This document shows, piece after piece, positions 1 to 6,174 of a stretch of 34,776 nt of DNA; the first letter of the stretch is position 1, and each line of letters opens with the position of its first letter. Location: positions 1 through 34,776 of IMG/VR virus record IMGVR_UViG_3300037541_000459; one strand, 5' to 3'. This DNA is from a virus. The position numbers were made by a program, and so were the translations under genes. Below the pieces are notes generated by a model, which saw only the letters and a program-made list of their open reading frames with translations, did not search any database and had not been told where the DNA came from.

Positions 1-212
1 CAACCGCGTCTTTGGGCAAAACTATCTTTTCGTTCTTTTTTGCAAACTCAAAGTTTGCCCACCTACGTTTGCGAACGGCTGGAAACCTCTCCGCTTTTGA
101 AGCATAGCAATAATACCTCCCAGATGCGTTTTCAAATCTCCCCGTCTCTTTGTCAACTTTGACCAAACACTCTTTCGCAAAAGGACAAGTCCAACCCGTT
201 GGCAAGTTGAAC
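1..212. repeat. Left copy of terminal direct repeat (contig overlap)
   Basis: These bases are repeated at 34565-34776 with a single difference, C at 86 versus T at 34650. The repeat lies inside the GP88-like gene and the reading frame continues through it. The simplest reading is that a circular or terminally redundant genome was assembled with overlapping ends. The mismatch changes an Arg codon AGG to AGA on the minus strand, a silent change that looks like population variation rather than error. Confidence 0.95.
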
Positions 213-256
213 TCGTACACTATTCCAGTGTAATACCTCACGTTTTTGACAAACAC
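1..256 (-). CDS. GP88-like phage protein, N-terminal part (runs off left edge)
   Basis: This is the 5' portion of the gene whose complete 3' portion is at the right end of the window. Joining the two copies on the circle gives about 208 residues. No ATG is available. The open frame begins after a TGA at 257-259, with GTG at 254-256 as the first usable start and further GTG codons at 239 and 218. The N-terminus reads RYYTGIVYEFNLPTGWTCP, which fits the start of GP88-type proteins, where a 'NLP-G-TCP' segment lies near the N-terminus. The gene follows the HTH regulator by about 10 bp, so the two are probably cotranscribed. The start codon is uncertain. Confidence 0.7.
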   Translation of the reverse strand, partial: MFVKNVRYYTGIVYEFNLPTGWTCPFAKECLVKVDKETGRFENASGRYYCYASKAERFPAVRKRRWANFEFAKKNEKIVLPKDAV

Positions 257-266
257 TCAGCGCAAA

Positions 267-569
267 TTAAGCCGTTTCAAAAACCTCAAGCGAATTGTTA
301 ACCACATATGTGGCTTCGCACTGGGCGTTGAACAACGCGTCCATTTCGTCGGCATTACTTACGGGCAGCCCCCGCTTCCACGAAAATACCCGCGCTTTGC
401 TCACGTTCATTTGCTGTGACATTTTTTCAAGGGTGAAACCCATACGCCTCATTGCAAAATCTATGTATTCCTCTCTACTCATTTTGACAACGTATGGCCG
501 CTTCGACCCCCGTTTTTTTAGGGGTTCAACTACCGTCAAAGCCCCATCTGAATTTATAGGTGTTTTCAT
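267..569 (-). CDS. Helix-turn-helix transcriptional regulator (Cro/repressor-like)
   Basis: A 100-residue basic protein. A Cro/C1-type helix-turn-helix lies at about residues 40-70: the segment FTLEKMSQQMNVSKARVFSW has the 'x3-A/S-xx-hNVS-xxhxxW' layout of DNA-binding HTHs. The N-terminal 30 residues are charged (PLKKRGSKRP). It is the first gene of the leftward transcription unit and diverges from the ERF operon, the classical position of a phage switch regulator. An inverted repeat TGTAAAA-N12-TTTTACA lies directly upstream and could be its operator (inference). No integrase is present, so it may control early/late timing rather than lysogeny. The ATG at 567-569 is the only good start. Confidence 0.75.
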   Translation of the reverse strand: MKTPINSDGALTVVEPLKKRGSKRPYVVKMSREEYIDFAMRRMGFTLEKMSQQMNVSKARVFSWKRGLPVSNADEMDALFNAQCEATYVVNNSLEVFETA

Positions 570-572
570 AGC

Positions 573-598
573 TGTAAAAATAGGGAAATTATTTTACA
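573..598. promoter_or_regulatory. Inverted repeat, candidate operator of the divergent control region
   Basis: Two 7-bp arms, TGTAAAA (573-579) and TTTTACA (592-598), are separated by 12 bp. They lie between the HTH start codon and the rightward ERF promoter. The spacing of about two helical turns between arm centres suits a dimeric HTH protein. The left arm overlaps the probable leftward -7 element, so binding would block autotranscription. That last step is inference. Confidence 0.5.
574..582 (-). promoter_or_regulatory. Probable leftward -7 element for the HTH operon
   Basis: Read on the minus strand this is TATTTTTAC, close to the TATCTTTAC elements of the rightward promoters. It ends only 4 bp before the ATG of the HTH gene, so transcription would begin at or very near the start codon. 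No convincing TTTG lies 19 bp upstream, so the call is tentative. Confidence 0.35.
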
Positions 599-630
599 AT
601 AAAAATCTTTTTTTTATCAAAAGTTTTTCG

Positions 631-660
631 TATTTTAGTGTATTGTTTAACCTTAACCCC
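631..660 (+). promoter_or_regulatory. ERF operon promoter -7 element and conserved leader (cassette copy 1)
   Basis: TATTTTAG at 631-638 is in the position of the Bacteroidetes -7 box and is followed by the shared leader TATTGTTTAACCTTAACCCC at 641-660. The ATG is at 668. Unlike the other copies it has no clear TTTG 19 bp upstream, only a T-rich tract, so this promoter may be weaker or regulated by the adjacent operator. Confidence 0.7.
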
Positions 661-667
661 TTTTATT

Positions 668-1282
668 ATGTCACAGAATTTTTCAATGGGGACTTCGGAA
701 CTTCGCGCCCGACTATTTGCCGTCAAAGGCGAATTGACCGCCGTTCCAAAAAGTACGGCTAACCCGTACTTCAAATCTATGTATGCAGACATTAACGCGT
801 TACTTGAGGCTGTTGAGCCTCTGTTGCGAAAAAATGGTCTGTACGTCCTTCAACCTATTGAGGGAAACCGCGTCTGCACTTATATTGTCGATGCTGAAAC
901 TGGCGCACACGTTTGCAGTGCTTTGGAGTTGCCGCCACTTACTGACCCTCAAAAACTTGGTAGTTGCGTGACCTACTTTAGACGTTACACGTTGCAGTCT
1001 TTGCTGTCTATGCAAGCCGTTGACGACGATGGAAACCACGCGGCGAATGTATCAAATCAGCCTATGATTGAGCCGATGAAAATATCTATGAAACCAAAAA
1101 AATCAGACCCTACTGCTGAAATACTTGTCCGCAAAAGACTGCAAGAAACCTATCTTGACGTCTGGACTTTACTTCCAGAACAGCAATTGAGAGACAAATA
1201 CGTTCTTAGCCCAAACTGGGACAACGCCACTTTAGAGCGTGGAATTGAACACTTAAAAACATTAATCACAACCCCTAACTAA
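668..1282 (+). CDS. ERF-family single-strand annealing recombinase
   Basis: A 204-residue protein that promotes annealing of complementary single strands during phage recombination and replication. The ERF signature is clear: NPYFKSMYADINALLEAVEP near residues 30-50, LLRKNGLYVLQP, then the diagnostic GSCVTYFRRYTLQSLLSM and DDDGN at about residues 108-132. The C-terminal ~70 residues are a variable, charged region. I chose the ATG at 668 because it lies just after the conserved leader; an in-frame GTG at 638 overlaps the promoter and is unlikely. The gene heads the rightward replication operon, followed after one base by an unknown gene and an SSB-like gene, a usual recombination cluster. Confidence 0.92.
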   Translation: MSQNFSMGTSELRARLFAVKGELTAVPKSTANPYFKSMYADINALLEAVEPLLRKNGLYVLQPIEGNRVCTYIVDAETGAHVCSALELPPLTDPQKLGSCVTYFRRYTLQSLLSMQAVDDDGNHAANVSNQPMIEPMKISMKPKKSDPTAEILVRKRLQETYLDVWTLLPEQQLRDKYVLSPNWDNATLERGIEHLKTLITTPN

Positions 1283-1283
1283 T

Positions 1284-1733
1284 ATGAACCCTATCCAAAT
1301 AAAACTATCTGACCGCGTTACCCGTGATGAAATAGACAACCTTGTTCAGCAAATTGTTGAGCCCGTTCTTTCTGGCGATGCCGAAGCGTTGCCCGTATAT
1401 GTCCGCGCTAAATTGTTCTCAAAAATAGCCTCACAAATTATTGAGCAAATCGACCCTATCGCTATTGATGAAGCCTCCAGATACGAAACAAAATCTTTTG
1501 ACTTTCAGAATTGCAACCTTACCCGCAAAGATGGCGCGGATAGCCCCGACGTGTCTCTTGACGCAGAAGTACAACGGCTAAATGCTTTGCTCAAAGAACG
1601 CACTGAATTGCTAAAACACGCCTACAAAATGAACGGCAAAGCCGTTATTTATGACCCGAACACTGGTGAAGAAATCCCAGTATTGCCCGCAAAACCAACC
1701 AAACCTTTTTTAACATTAAATGTAAAATTATGA
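1284..1733 (+). CDS. Hypothetical protein between ERF recombinase and SSB-like gene
   Basis: A 149-residue soluble acidic protein with no family I can name. It begins one base after the ERF stop and overlaps the next start by 4 bp (ATGA), so translation is coupled within the recombination operon. Residues ~88-115 (EVQRLNALLKERTELLKHAY) look like a short coiled coil. They are followed by a 'YDPNTGEEIPVLPAKPTKPF' segment that suggests a flexible, proline-rich end. Position suggests an accessory to recombination or single-strand DNA metabolism; the sequence itself does not show this. Confidence 0.8.
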   Translation: MNPIQIKLSDRVTRDEIDNLVQQIVEPVLSGDAEALPVYVRAKLFSKIASQIIEQIDPIAIDEASRYETKSFDFQNCNLTRKDGADSPDVSLDAEVQRLNALLKERTELLKHAYKMNGKAVIYDPNTGEEIPVLPAKPTKPFLTLNVKL

Positions 1734-2047
1734 ACAACCCCCCCTATCTCCCAAAAAACGGCGACGTTATTGTATTTGAAAATACAAAACAAAATGAACG
1801 ACAACCCGACTTTAGCGGTCATCTTATTGACCCAAACGGCGTGAAACTTCGTATTGTCCTATGGCTCAAAAATGGGTCAAAAGGTCAATTTCTGTCTGGT
1901 CGCGTTTCAGAATGGGTTGAAAAACCTTATGACAATTCTTTACCAACGCCCGTTGTTTCGCATAGATTTGCCCCAGACAAAGAGCAATTGAGCAAACAAA
2001 AGGTCAATTTAAGTTTGACCTCAGAAAGTGAAGATTTGCCGTTTTAA
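1730..2047 (+). CDS. SSB-like protein with C-terminal DLPF interaction peptide
   Basis: A 105-residue protein. The N-terminal half is a small beta-rich domain (GDVIVFENTKQNERQPDFSG, VKLRIVLWLKNGSKGQFLSG) resembling short phage proteins of the DUF736/OB-like kind. The C-terminus is an acidic tail ending exactly in ESEDLPF. That ending matches the SSB tip (…DLPF or DIPF) that recruits host repair and replication proteins. With ERF upstream and the replisome genes downstream, a phage single-strand-binding protein is the best guess. The OB fold itself is inferred, not proven. A rho-independent terminator follows. Confidence 0.65.
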   Translation: MNNPPYLPKNGDVIVFENTKQNERQPDFSGHLIDPNGVKLRIVLWLKNGSKGQFLSGRVSEWVEKPYDNSLPTPVVSHRFAPDKEQLSKQKVNLSLTSESEDLPF

Positions 2048-2070
2048 TAAATTATGAACTTTTTTTAGAA

Positions 2071-2094
2071 ATGGGGCGTTGCCCCATTTTTTTT
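2071..2094 (+). terminator. Rho-independent terminator after the recombination genes
   Basis: The stem ATGGGGC (2071-2077), loop GTT and GCCCCAT (2081-2087) run into a tract of eight T residues. It lies 24 bp after the SSB-like stop codon and before the replisome organiser. Confidence 0.85.
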
Positions 2095-2109
2095 CTTAAA
2101 ACTTTTTTG

Positions 2110-2117
2110 TATCTTAC
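2110..2117 (+). promoter_or_regulatory. Possible -7 element directly before the replisome organiser
   Basis: TATCTTAC ends 3 bp before the ATG at 2121. It resembles the -7 boxes of the cassette promoters, but there is no TTTG 19 bp upstream and no leader. If it is used, the transcript would be leaderless. Read-through of the upstream terminator is the alternative. Confidence 0.3.
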
Positions 2118-2120
2118 TGT

Positions 2121-2567
2121 ATGCACGGCTGGATAAAGTTGCACCGACAACTTGCTGAACACTGGGTTTTTGAAGACCCTTGGAAGTTGAGGTGTTGGCT
2201 GGACATTTGCCTTAGCGCGAATTATTTGCCCTCCAAAGTTACAATTGGGATGACCCTTAAAACAGTACGCGCTGGGCAATTAGTCACGTCATACGCCCGT
2301 TTGGCCAAACGCTGGAAATGCTCAACTGCTAAAGCCCGACGGCTTATGATACTGTTTGAGAAAGACGGTATGATAGATATAAAAAGTGAAACGGCTTTCA
2401 CAATTGTAACTATCTGTAACTGGGACACTTACCAACAAATTACAGAAATTGGTGAAACGCCACCGAAACGCAAACGAAACGCAATCGAAACTATAAAAGA
2501 AAGTAAAGAAAGAAAGAAAGATGAACCCACGTTTTTGACAAATTATAAACCCCCTAAAAACCTATGA
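2121..2567 (+). CDS. Phage replisome organiser / replication initiation protein, N-terminal HTH type
   Basis: A 148-residue protein that begins with the family hallmark GWIKLHRQLAEHWVFEDPWK. It continues through AGQLVTSYARLAKRWKCSTA (winged-helix recognition region) and a 'TICNWDTYQQ' segment typical of phage replication organisers and DnaD-like proteins. The C-terminus is short and lysine-rich (KRKRN…KESKERKKDE), which suggests DNA or helicase contact. These proteins bind the origin and load DnaB; the DnaB gene follows with a 4-bp ATGA overlap. No iterons were seen inside the gene. Confidence 0.82.
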   Translation: MHGWIKLHRQLAEHWVFEDPWKLRCWLDICLSANYLPSKVTIGMTLKTVRAGQLVTSYARLAKRWKCSTAKARRLMILFEKDGMIDIKSETAFTIVTICNWDTYQQITEIGETPPKRKRNAIETIKESKERKKDEPTFLTNYKPPKNL

Positions 2568-3892
2568 ATATACATCTTGTAAACAAAGATTATGAACGCG
2601 ACCTATTGCGGATTATCCTATCCGACCTTGAAAAGCCCGAACTCGTAATTGACAATTTGTCGGCTGACCTTTTCACTGGAATTGAAAGGGAAGCATTTTT
2701 AGTTGCTCAGTCCCTATGCCAAAATGGTAGCCCAGTTAATTTGATGACAATGCGCCACCTTGCCTTTGTTCAAAATAATAAAACACCCGTGACCGCCTTG
2801 TATCTTGCCGAACTGGTTGGCGGGTTGTTTGTGACAACTAACTGGCGACACTACCGCGAAACACTTGAAAGCTGTCGAATTGAACGCGCTAAAATTGAAA
2901 TCAAACGCTCGTTTATTGAGGAGTTTGAAAAGGACGGAATTGACTTCGCCGTTTCTCAGTTAATTGGCAGAATTGCCGAATTGAACGAAACTACGAAACC
3001 CGCCCACGTTTTGCTTGGGGATGCGGCTGTATCGCTGTTTGACGAAATTATGACTGTCGTTTCCTCTGGGAAACAACCGCCCCGCACCCCTACTGGCTTG
3101 TTTCACGTTGACCGCATACTTGGCGGCTTTAAGCCTTGCGAGTTGATACTGCTTGGCGGACGACCCGCTATGGGCAAGACCGCGTTGGCACTTCAGTTTG
3201 CTTTGAACCAAGCGACCCAAAAACACCCCGTCGCTTTTTTTAGTCTGGAAATGTCAGAAGCGCAATTGACTGGACGCGCTTTGTCCAATTTACTGGATTT
3301 TGACGGCAAACTATTAAACGACTACCTCCAGATGTCCTCGCAACAGATTGAGTTTATCCGTGAAAACTATTGGAGACTAAATATACCGTTACACGTTTTT
3401 GACCTTGACTATGCAGACCTACCCACGATTGAGGCGCATCTTTCCCGACTTATCCGTGAAAAGAAAATCGTTGGTGCGTATATCGACTATTTGCAACTTA
3501 TCCGCCCGTATGCATCTGACAGAGCGAAATCTAAATATGAGCAAATTACGGCAATTAGTATTGGCTTGAAAAATATGGCGAAACGGCTTGGCATCTGGGT
3601 CTGTGTTGTTTCGTCCCTTAGTCGCGGCGTTGATGGCAGACCCGACAAACGCCCTCTTATGAGTGACCTCAGAGAAAGTGGACAACTTGAGTACGACGCT
3701 GACAAAATAATATTTGTCTTTCGACCCGCAGAATATATGCCAATTGAGGAAGCCCCACAATTTATCAACTACCTTGAAATCATTATACGGAAACACCGTT
3801 CTGGCGCACTGGGAAACATTTTGACCCACGTTGAACTATCCCGCACCCGCGTAACAGATTGGGACGAATTGCAGTCCAAAGATTATTTTTGA
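2564..3892 (+). CDS. Replicative DNA helicase, DnaB family
   Basis: A 442-residue protein with full DnaB architecture. An N-terminal helical domain (~1-130) starts 'NKDYERDLLRIILSD'. The RecA-like C-terminal domain carries Walker A GRPAMGKT at about 199-206, FFSLEMSEAQL just after it (motif H1a), Walker B in GAYIDYLQLI at about 302-311, and the late motifs SSLSRGVDGRPDKRPLMSDL and ADKIIFVFR. It unwinds DNA 5' to 3' ahead of the replication fork. It overlaps the replisome organiser by 4 bp. Length is close to that of bacterial DnaB. The next promoter cassette starts about 18 bp after its stop. Confidence 0.95.
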   Translation: MNIHLVNKDYERDLLRIILSDLEKPELVIDNLSADLFTGIEREAFLVAQSLCQNGSPVNLMTMRHLAFVQNNKTPVTALYLAELVGGLFVTTNWRHYRETLESCRIERAKIEIKRSFIEEFEKDGIDFAVSQLIGRIAELNETTKPAHVLLGDAAVSLFDEIMTVVSSGKQPPRTPTGLFHVDRILGGFKPCELILLGGRPAMGKTALALQFALNQATQKHPVAFFSLEMSEAQLTGRALSNLLDFDGKLLNDYLQMSSQQIEFIRENYWRLNIPLHVFDLDYADLPTIEAHLSRLIREKKIVGAYIDYLQLIRPYASDRAKSKYEQITAISIGLKNMAKRLGIWVCVVSSLSRGVDGRPDKRPLMSDLRESGQLEYDADKIIFVFRPAEYMPIEEAPQFINYLEIIIRKHRSGALGNILTHVELSRTRVTDWDELQSKDYF

Positions 3893-3909
3893 AAAAGTTC
3901 TAAAAAAGT

Positions 3910-3960
3910 TTTGCAGTTTTATTTTTTCTTTTTATCTTCACCTATTGTTTAACCCTAACC
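3910..3960 (+). promoter_or_regulatory. Cassette promoter and conserved leader, copy 2
   Basis: TTTG at 3910-3913, a 19-bp spacer and TATCTTCAC at 3933-3941 form a Bacteroidetes-type promoter (-33/-7). The leader TATTGTTTAACCCTAACCC follows, with the ATG at 3970. There is no Shine-Dalgarno sequence. Confidence 0.85.
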
Positions 3961-3969
3961 CACTAACCT

Positions 3970-4239
3970 ATGAAACAAAGTTACAATCGTAAATTTTCTA
4001 ACACCCCTTATTATTGCGTTGTTCTTCACATAGACGTTGGCGCGTATCGACTTGCGGACGGCGCATTTAATATGTCTTATGCTGAGGCCATTACTTTGCG
4101 GAACAAACTAAATGAGCTTGACCCGCCAAAGCCGAACCCCGATGCGCCCTACTATCTTGTTTTGCCGCAAGATTTCCTTTATCCATTTGGGATTGAAAAC
4201 GATGAAACTTTTCAGACGAACAAAAAAGTTGACAAATGA
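3970..4239 (+). CDS. Hypothetical small early protein
   Basis: An 89-residue protein I do not recognise. It is rich in aromatic and proline residues: YYCVVLHIDVGAYRLADG, then a helix with SYAEAITLRNKLNELDPP. This resembles small single-domain phage proteins that read or modify host factors, but no function is shown. It is the first gene after promoter cassette copy 2 and overlaps the next start by 4 bp (ATGA), heading a three-gene operon that ends in a terminator at 4683-4710. Confidence 0.75.
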   Translation: MKQSYNRKFSNTPYYCVVLHIDVGAYRLADGAFNMSYAEAITLRNKLNELDPPKPNPDAPYYLVLPQDFLYPFGIENDETFQTNKKVDK

Positions 4240-4505
4240 CAAACGACACACAGCCACTCAAAAACTTTGAAGCTTTTGACTTTGGCGCAATTGCGTGTTC
4301 TACTGGGTTGTCTGTCTATGACAATACTTGGGACTGCCCCGTATCCCGTGACTACAAAACCGTCGCCCACGTTTCAGAATATGGGCAAGTTACTATATAC
4401 TCTTGGGTCTGGAAAGAACGCCCCCGATTGTACGCTATAATGCTACTTTGTTATCTGGAAACTTTGCTATCTAAAAAATGCTATGAAAGACAAACTCACC
4501 CTTGA
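4236..4505 (+). CDS. Hypothetical small early protein
   Basis: An 89-residue protein without a recognised family. Sequence features are several tryptophans and an aromatic beta-rich middle (VAHVSEYGQVTIYSWVWKER), then a hydrophobic helix (LYAIMLLCYLETLL) that could be amphipathic rather than membrane spanning. It overlaps both neighbours (4 bp upstream, 23 bp downstream), so it belongs to the copy 2 operon. Confidence 0.72.
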   Translation: MTNDTQPLKNFEAFDFGAIACSTGLSVYDNTWDCPVSRDYKTVAHVSEYGQVTIYSWVWKERPRLYAIMLLCYLETLLSKKCYERQTHP

Positions 4506-4680
4506 ACAGTTACAAAAACAATTGAGAGCCATCTACGCTGAAATGCCGACTACCTTTTTTGAGATGCAACAGCGCGACAAATCGGCTTTTATGATTTCTC
4601 GGGAAATTGAAAAGTTGCAAAACCCCAATTTTTATGAGCAAAACAAAGCGCACTGGGATAATTGGGAAATTCGATTGTAA
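4483..4680 (+). CDS. Hypothetical small helical protein
   Basis: A 65-residue, charged, almost entirely helical protein (LTLEQLQKQLRAIYAEMP, ISREIEKLQ). I do not recognise it. It starts inside the previous gene and is the last gene of the copy 2 operon; the terminator begins 3 bp after its stop. The 23-bp overlap and ATG start support coupled translation. Confidence 0.7.
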   Translation: MKDKLTLEQLQKQLRAIYAEMPTTFFEMQQRDKSAFMISREIEKLQNPNFYEQNKAHWDNWEIRL

Positions 4681-4682
4681 TC

Positions 4683-4710
4683 AATGGGGACAGTTCGTCC
4701 CCATTTTTTT
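4683..4710 (+). terminator. Rho-independent terminator
   Basis: The 9-bp stem AATGGGGAC / GTCCCCATT (4683-4691 and 4697-4705) has a 5-base loop and runs into seven T residues. It closes the operon that starts at 3970, 43 bp before the next promoter. Confidence 0.9.
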
Positions 4711-4752
4711 ATGTAGCACATTTGTACGTATTGAATTTTTTTTGTAAATTAT

Positions 4753-4803
4753 TTTGTATTTCTGAATTTTTTTTTTATCTTCACTTATTGTTTAACCCTA
4801 ACC
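4753..4803 (+). promoter_or_regulatory. Cassette promoter and conserved leader, copy 3
   Basis: TTTG at 4753-4756, a 19-bp spacer and TATCTTCAC at 4776-4784 are followed by the leader TATTGTTTAACCCTAACCAC and an eight- to nine-T run before the ATG at 4815. Confidence 0.85.
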
Positions 4804-4814
4804 ACTTTTTTTTT

Positions 4815-5240
4815 ATGAACCAATTACCCACTTTGTTTGACGCTTTGTCCCCCTCCTACTGGACTGCGTTTTGTGAAAATGCCCACCGCGTACACGGCGA
4901 CTATGCGATGACCGTTATTGAGCGTATGGAAAGAAACCTCACCGCGTTGCAGTATGAGCATCAAATACCCTCGCACGTTATTATTGACCTTGTCTTATGC
5001 GAAGCCTTCAGCCGTTTTGTCGATGCTCAAATTATGGAACAAAACCGAACCTCTCAAATACAGAGAAATTTGATTGACTGGAATTTTATGGCTAACCAAA
5101 GTTATTTGGTTTACCGAACACTTTTTATGCCAGATGATGAGCGGATTGCGGCTTGGAGAAATATCCATAATCTTGGGACGTATTTTGTAAAACGCTACGA
5201 CTTTAACCCCACTGAAATTGAAAATCAAAATGCCCACTAA
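4815..5240 (+). CDS. Hypothetical early protein
   Basis: A 141-residue helical protein of unknown function (LFDALSPSYWTAFCENAHRV, YAMTVIERMERNLTALQYEH). The ATG at 4815 follows the conserved leader. The open frame extends upstream to 4662, but that extension runs through the terminator and promoter and is not credible. It is the first gene of a long operon that carries the candidate spanin, the DnaA-like protein and the sigma-like factor. The next gene starts inside its 3' end at 5230. Confidence 0.75.
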   Translation: MNQLPTLFDALSPSYWTAFCENAHRVHGDYAMTVIERMERNLTALQYEHQIPSHVIIDLVLCEAFSRFVDAQIMEQNRTSQIQRNLIDWNFMANQSYLVYRTLFMPDDERIAAWRNIHNLGTYFVKRYDFNPTEIENQNAH

Positions 5241-5460
5241 AAGACGCCGTTTTGAAAGCTATCGCGCTTGGTCGCGATGGCTTTCTTTTGAAGTTAGGCA
5301 ATATTTGAAAAACGACAAAATGCCCGACTTTTCCGAAACTATCTATCCACTAACTTTGCACCGTGAACATCTTGCCAAAGTCCTTAATGCTAAAGACAAA
5401 TTGTTCAACGCTATTGATACCCGCGTTATGCGTTGTCGTCATCCTTTCGGGCGCTTGTAG
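5230..5460 (+). CDS. Hypothetical small basic protein
   Basis: A 76-residue, strongly basic N-terminus (MPTKRRRFESYRAWSRW) suggests nucleic-acid contact, but no domain is recognised. The ATG at 5230 is preferred over an in-frame TTG at 5218. Its 3' third overlaps the lipoprotein gene that starts at 5387 in another frame, an overlap of 74 bp. Such deep overlap is seen in phage lysis genes, but the protein itself shows no lysis feature. Confidence 0.6.
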   Translation: MPTKRRRFESYRAWSRWLSFEVRQYLKNDKMPDFSETIYPLTLHREHLAKVLNAKDKLFNAIDTRVMRCRHPFGRL

Positions 5461-5839
5461 CCGCAAATTCTCTAAAGTTGAAACCTCCAGATTGGAGGCT
5501 TCAACGTTGACGCCTATGCAACGCGTTGAAAGTTCTTCGTTATTAAAAGCATCATACAACCCAATTTTGAATAAAGTACAATTTACCCCGTCTTGGTTTC
5601 ATTATTATTCTGGACGTGACACCGTATTTGTCAATATTGACACCTCTGGGCGTATGACTATTCAATATCTAAAAGATAGTGTAACAAATAAAATTGTCGT
5701 GACCCAGAAAGACAGCGTTGTTGTTCAATACGACAAACGCGGGTCTTTTAGACAAACCTCAAATGCCTTTATTTGGGGCGTTGCTTTATCCTCCGCTTTT
5801 TGTGCTTTGATTTATTTGTTAAAACGACTGCGCCCGTGA
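5387..5839 (+). CDS. Candidate unimolecular spanin (lipobox plus C-terminal membrane segment)
   Basis: A 150-residue protein. Residues 1-24 form a lipoprotein signal peptide: MLKTNC, hydrophobic LLIPALCVVVI, then the lipobox LSGAC with Cys24. Residues ~127-145 form a transmembrane helix (FIWGVALSSAFCALIYLL) followed by the positive tail KRLRP. Between them lies a periplasmic stretch rich in beta strands (FHYYSGRDTVFVNID). An outer-membrane lipid anchor plus a C-terminal inner-membrane anchor is the defining topology of u-spanins such as phage T1 gp11, which fuse inner and outer membranes at lysis. Function is inferred from topology only. An in-frame GTG at 5363 would lengthen the signal peptide; the ATG is better. 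Confidence 0.6.
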   Translation: MLKTNCSTLLIPALCVVVILSGACSRKFSKVETSRLEASTLTPMQRVESSSLLKASYNPILNKVQFTPSWFHYYSGRDTVFVNIDTSGRMTIQYLKDSVTNKIVVTQKDSVVVQYDKRGSFRQTSNAFIWGVALSSAFCALIYLLKRLRP

Positions 5840-6174
5840 CCACCTATCAAAACGACATTTTTATTGAAATATGCAATCACTACGGCGTTTCGATTGCAGA
5901 CGTTTTGGGTCGTTCAAAAAAGTCCGAGATTGCTTTAGCAAGGCATACTATTGCCTATGTGTTCAAATATGGCTTCAATATGAGGTACAAACAAATTGCG
6001 CGAATACTTGACCGCCATCATAGCACAATTATCCACTCCGTTTTGACAATATCTGAGACAGAACGCATTTATCGCAAAAGCGTTTACAACTATGCAGTTT
6101 CGTTGTCAGAAATGATACAATCACCGCTACCGTCTTACTGGGCAATTCCCAGTCTTAAAAATGACAAAAGATGA
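5836..6174 (+). CDS. Stand-alone DnaA domain IV-like DNA-binding protein
   Basis: A 112-residue protein made almost entirely of the DnaA C-terminal HTH: 'ICNHYGVSIADVLGRSKKSE', then ARHTIAYVFKYGFNMRYKQI and ARILDRHHSTIIHSV. The last segment matches the DnaA-box recognition signature (…GRDHSTVxHA). The AAA+ ATPase domain is absent. The start is GTG at 5836, overlapping the upstream TGA; the open frame upstream of it lies inside the previous gene. It may bind DnaA boxes or compete with host DnaA (inference). It overlaps the sigma-like gene by 14 bp. Confidence 0.82.
   Translation: MTTYQNDIFIEICNHYGVSIADVLGRSKKSEIALARHTIAYVFKYGFNMRYKQIARILDRHHSTIIHSVLTISETERIYRKSVYNYAVSLSEMIQSPLPSYWAIPSLKNDKR

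Noticed and set aside
295-762. Rightward ORF of 155 codons over the HTH gene
   Set aside because: It lies antisense to the HTH gene and across the control region; composition is unlike a real protein (many Phe/Ser/Arg runs) and the ERF gene overlaps it in frame +.
4662-4814. 51-codon upstream extension of the 4815 gene
   Set aside because: It covers the terminator hairpin and the promoter; the leader and ATG at 4815 are the credible start.
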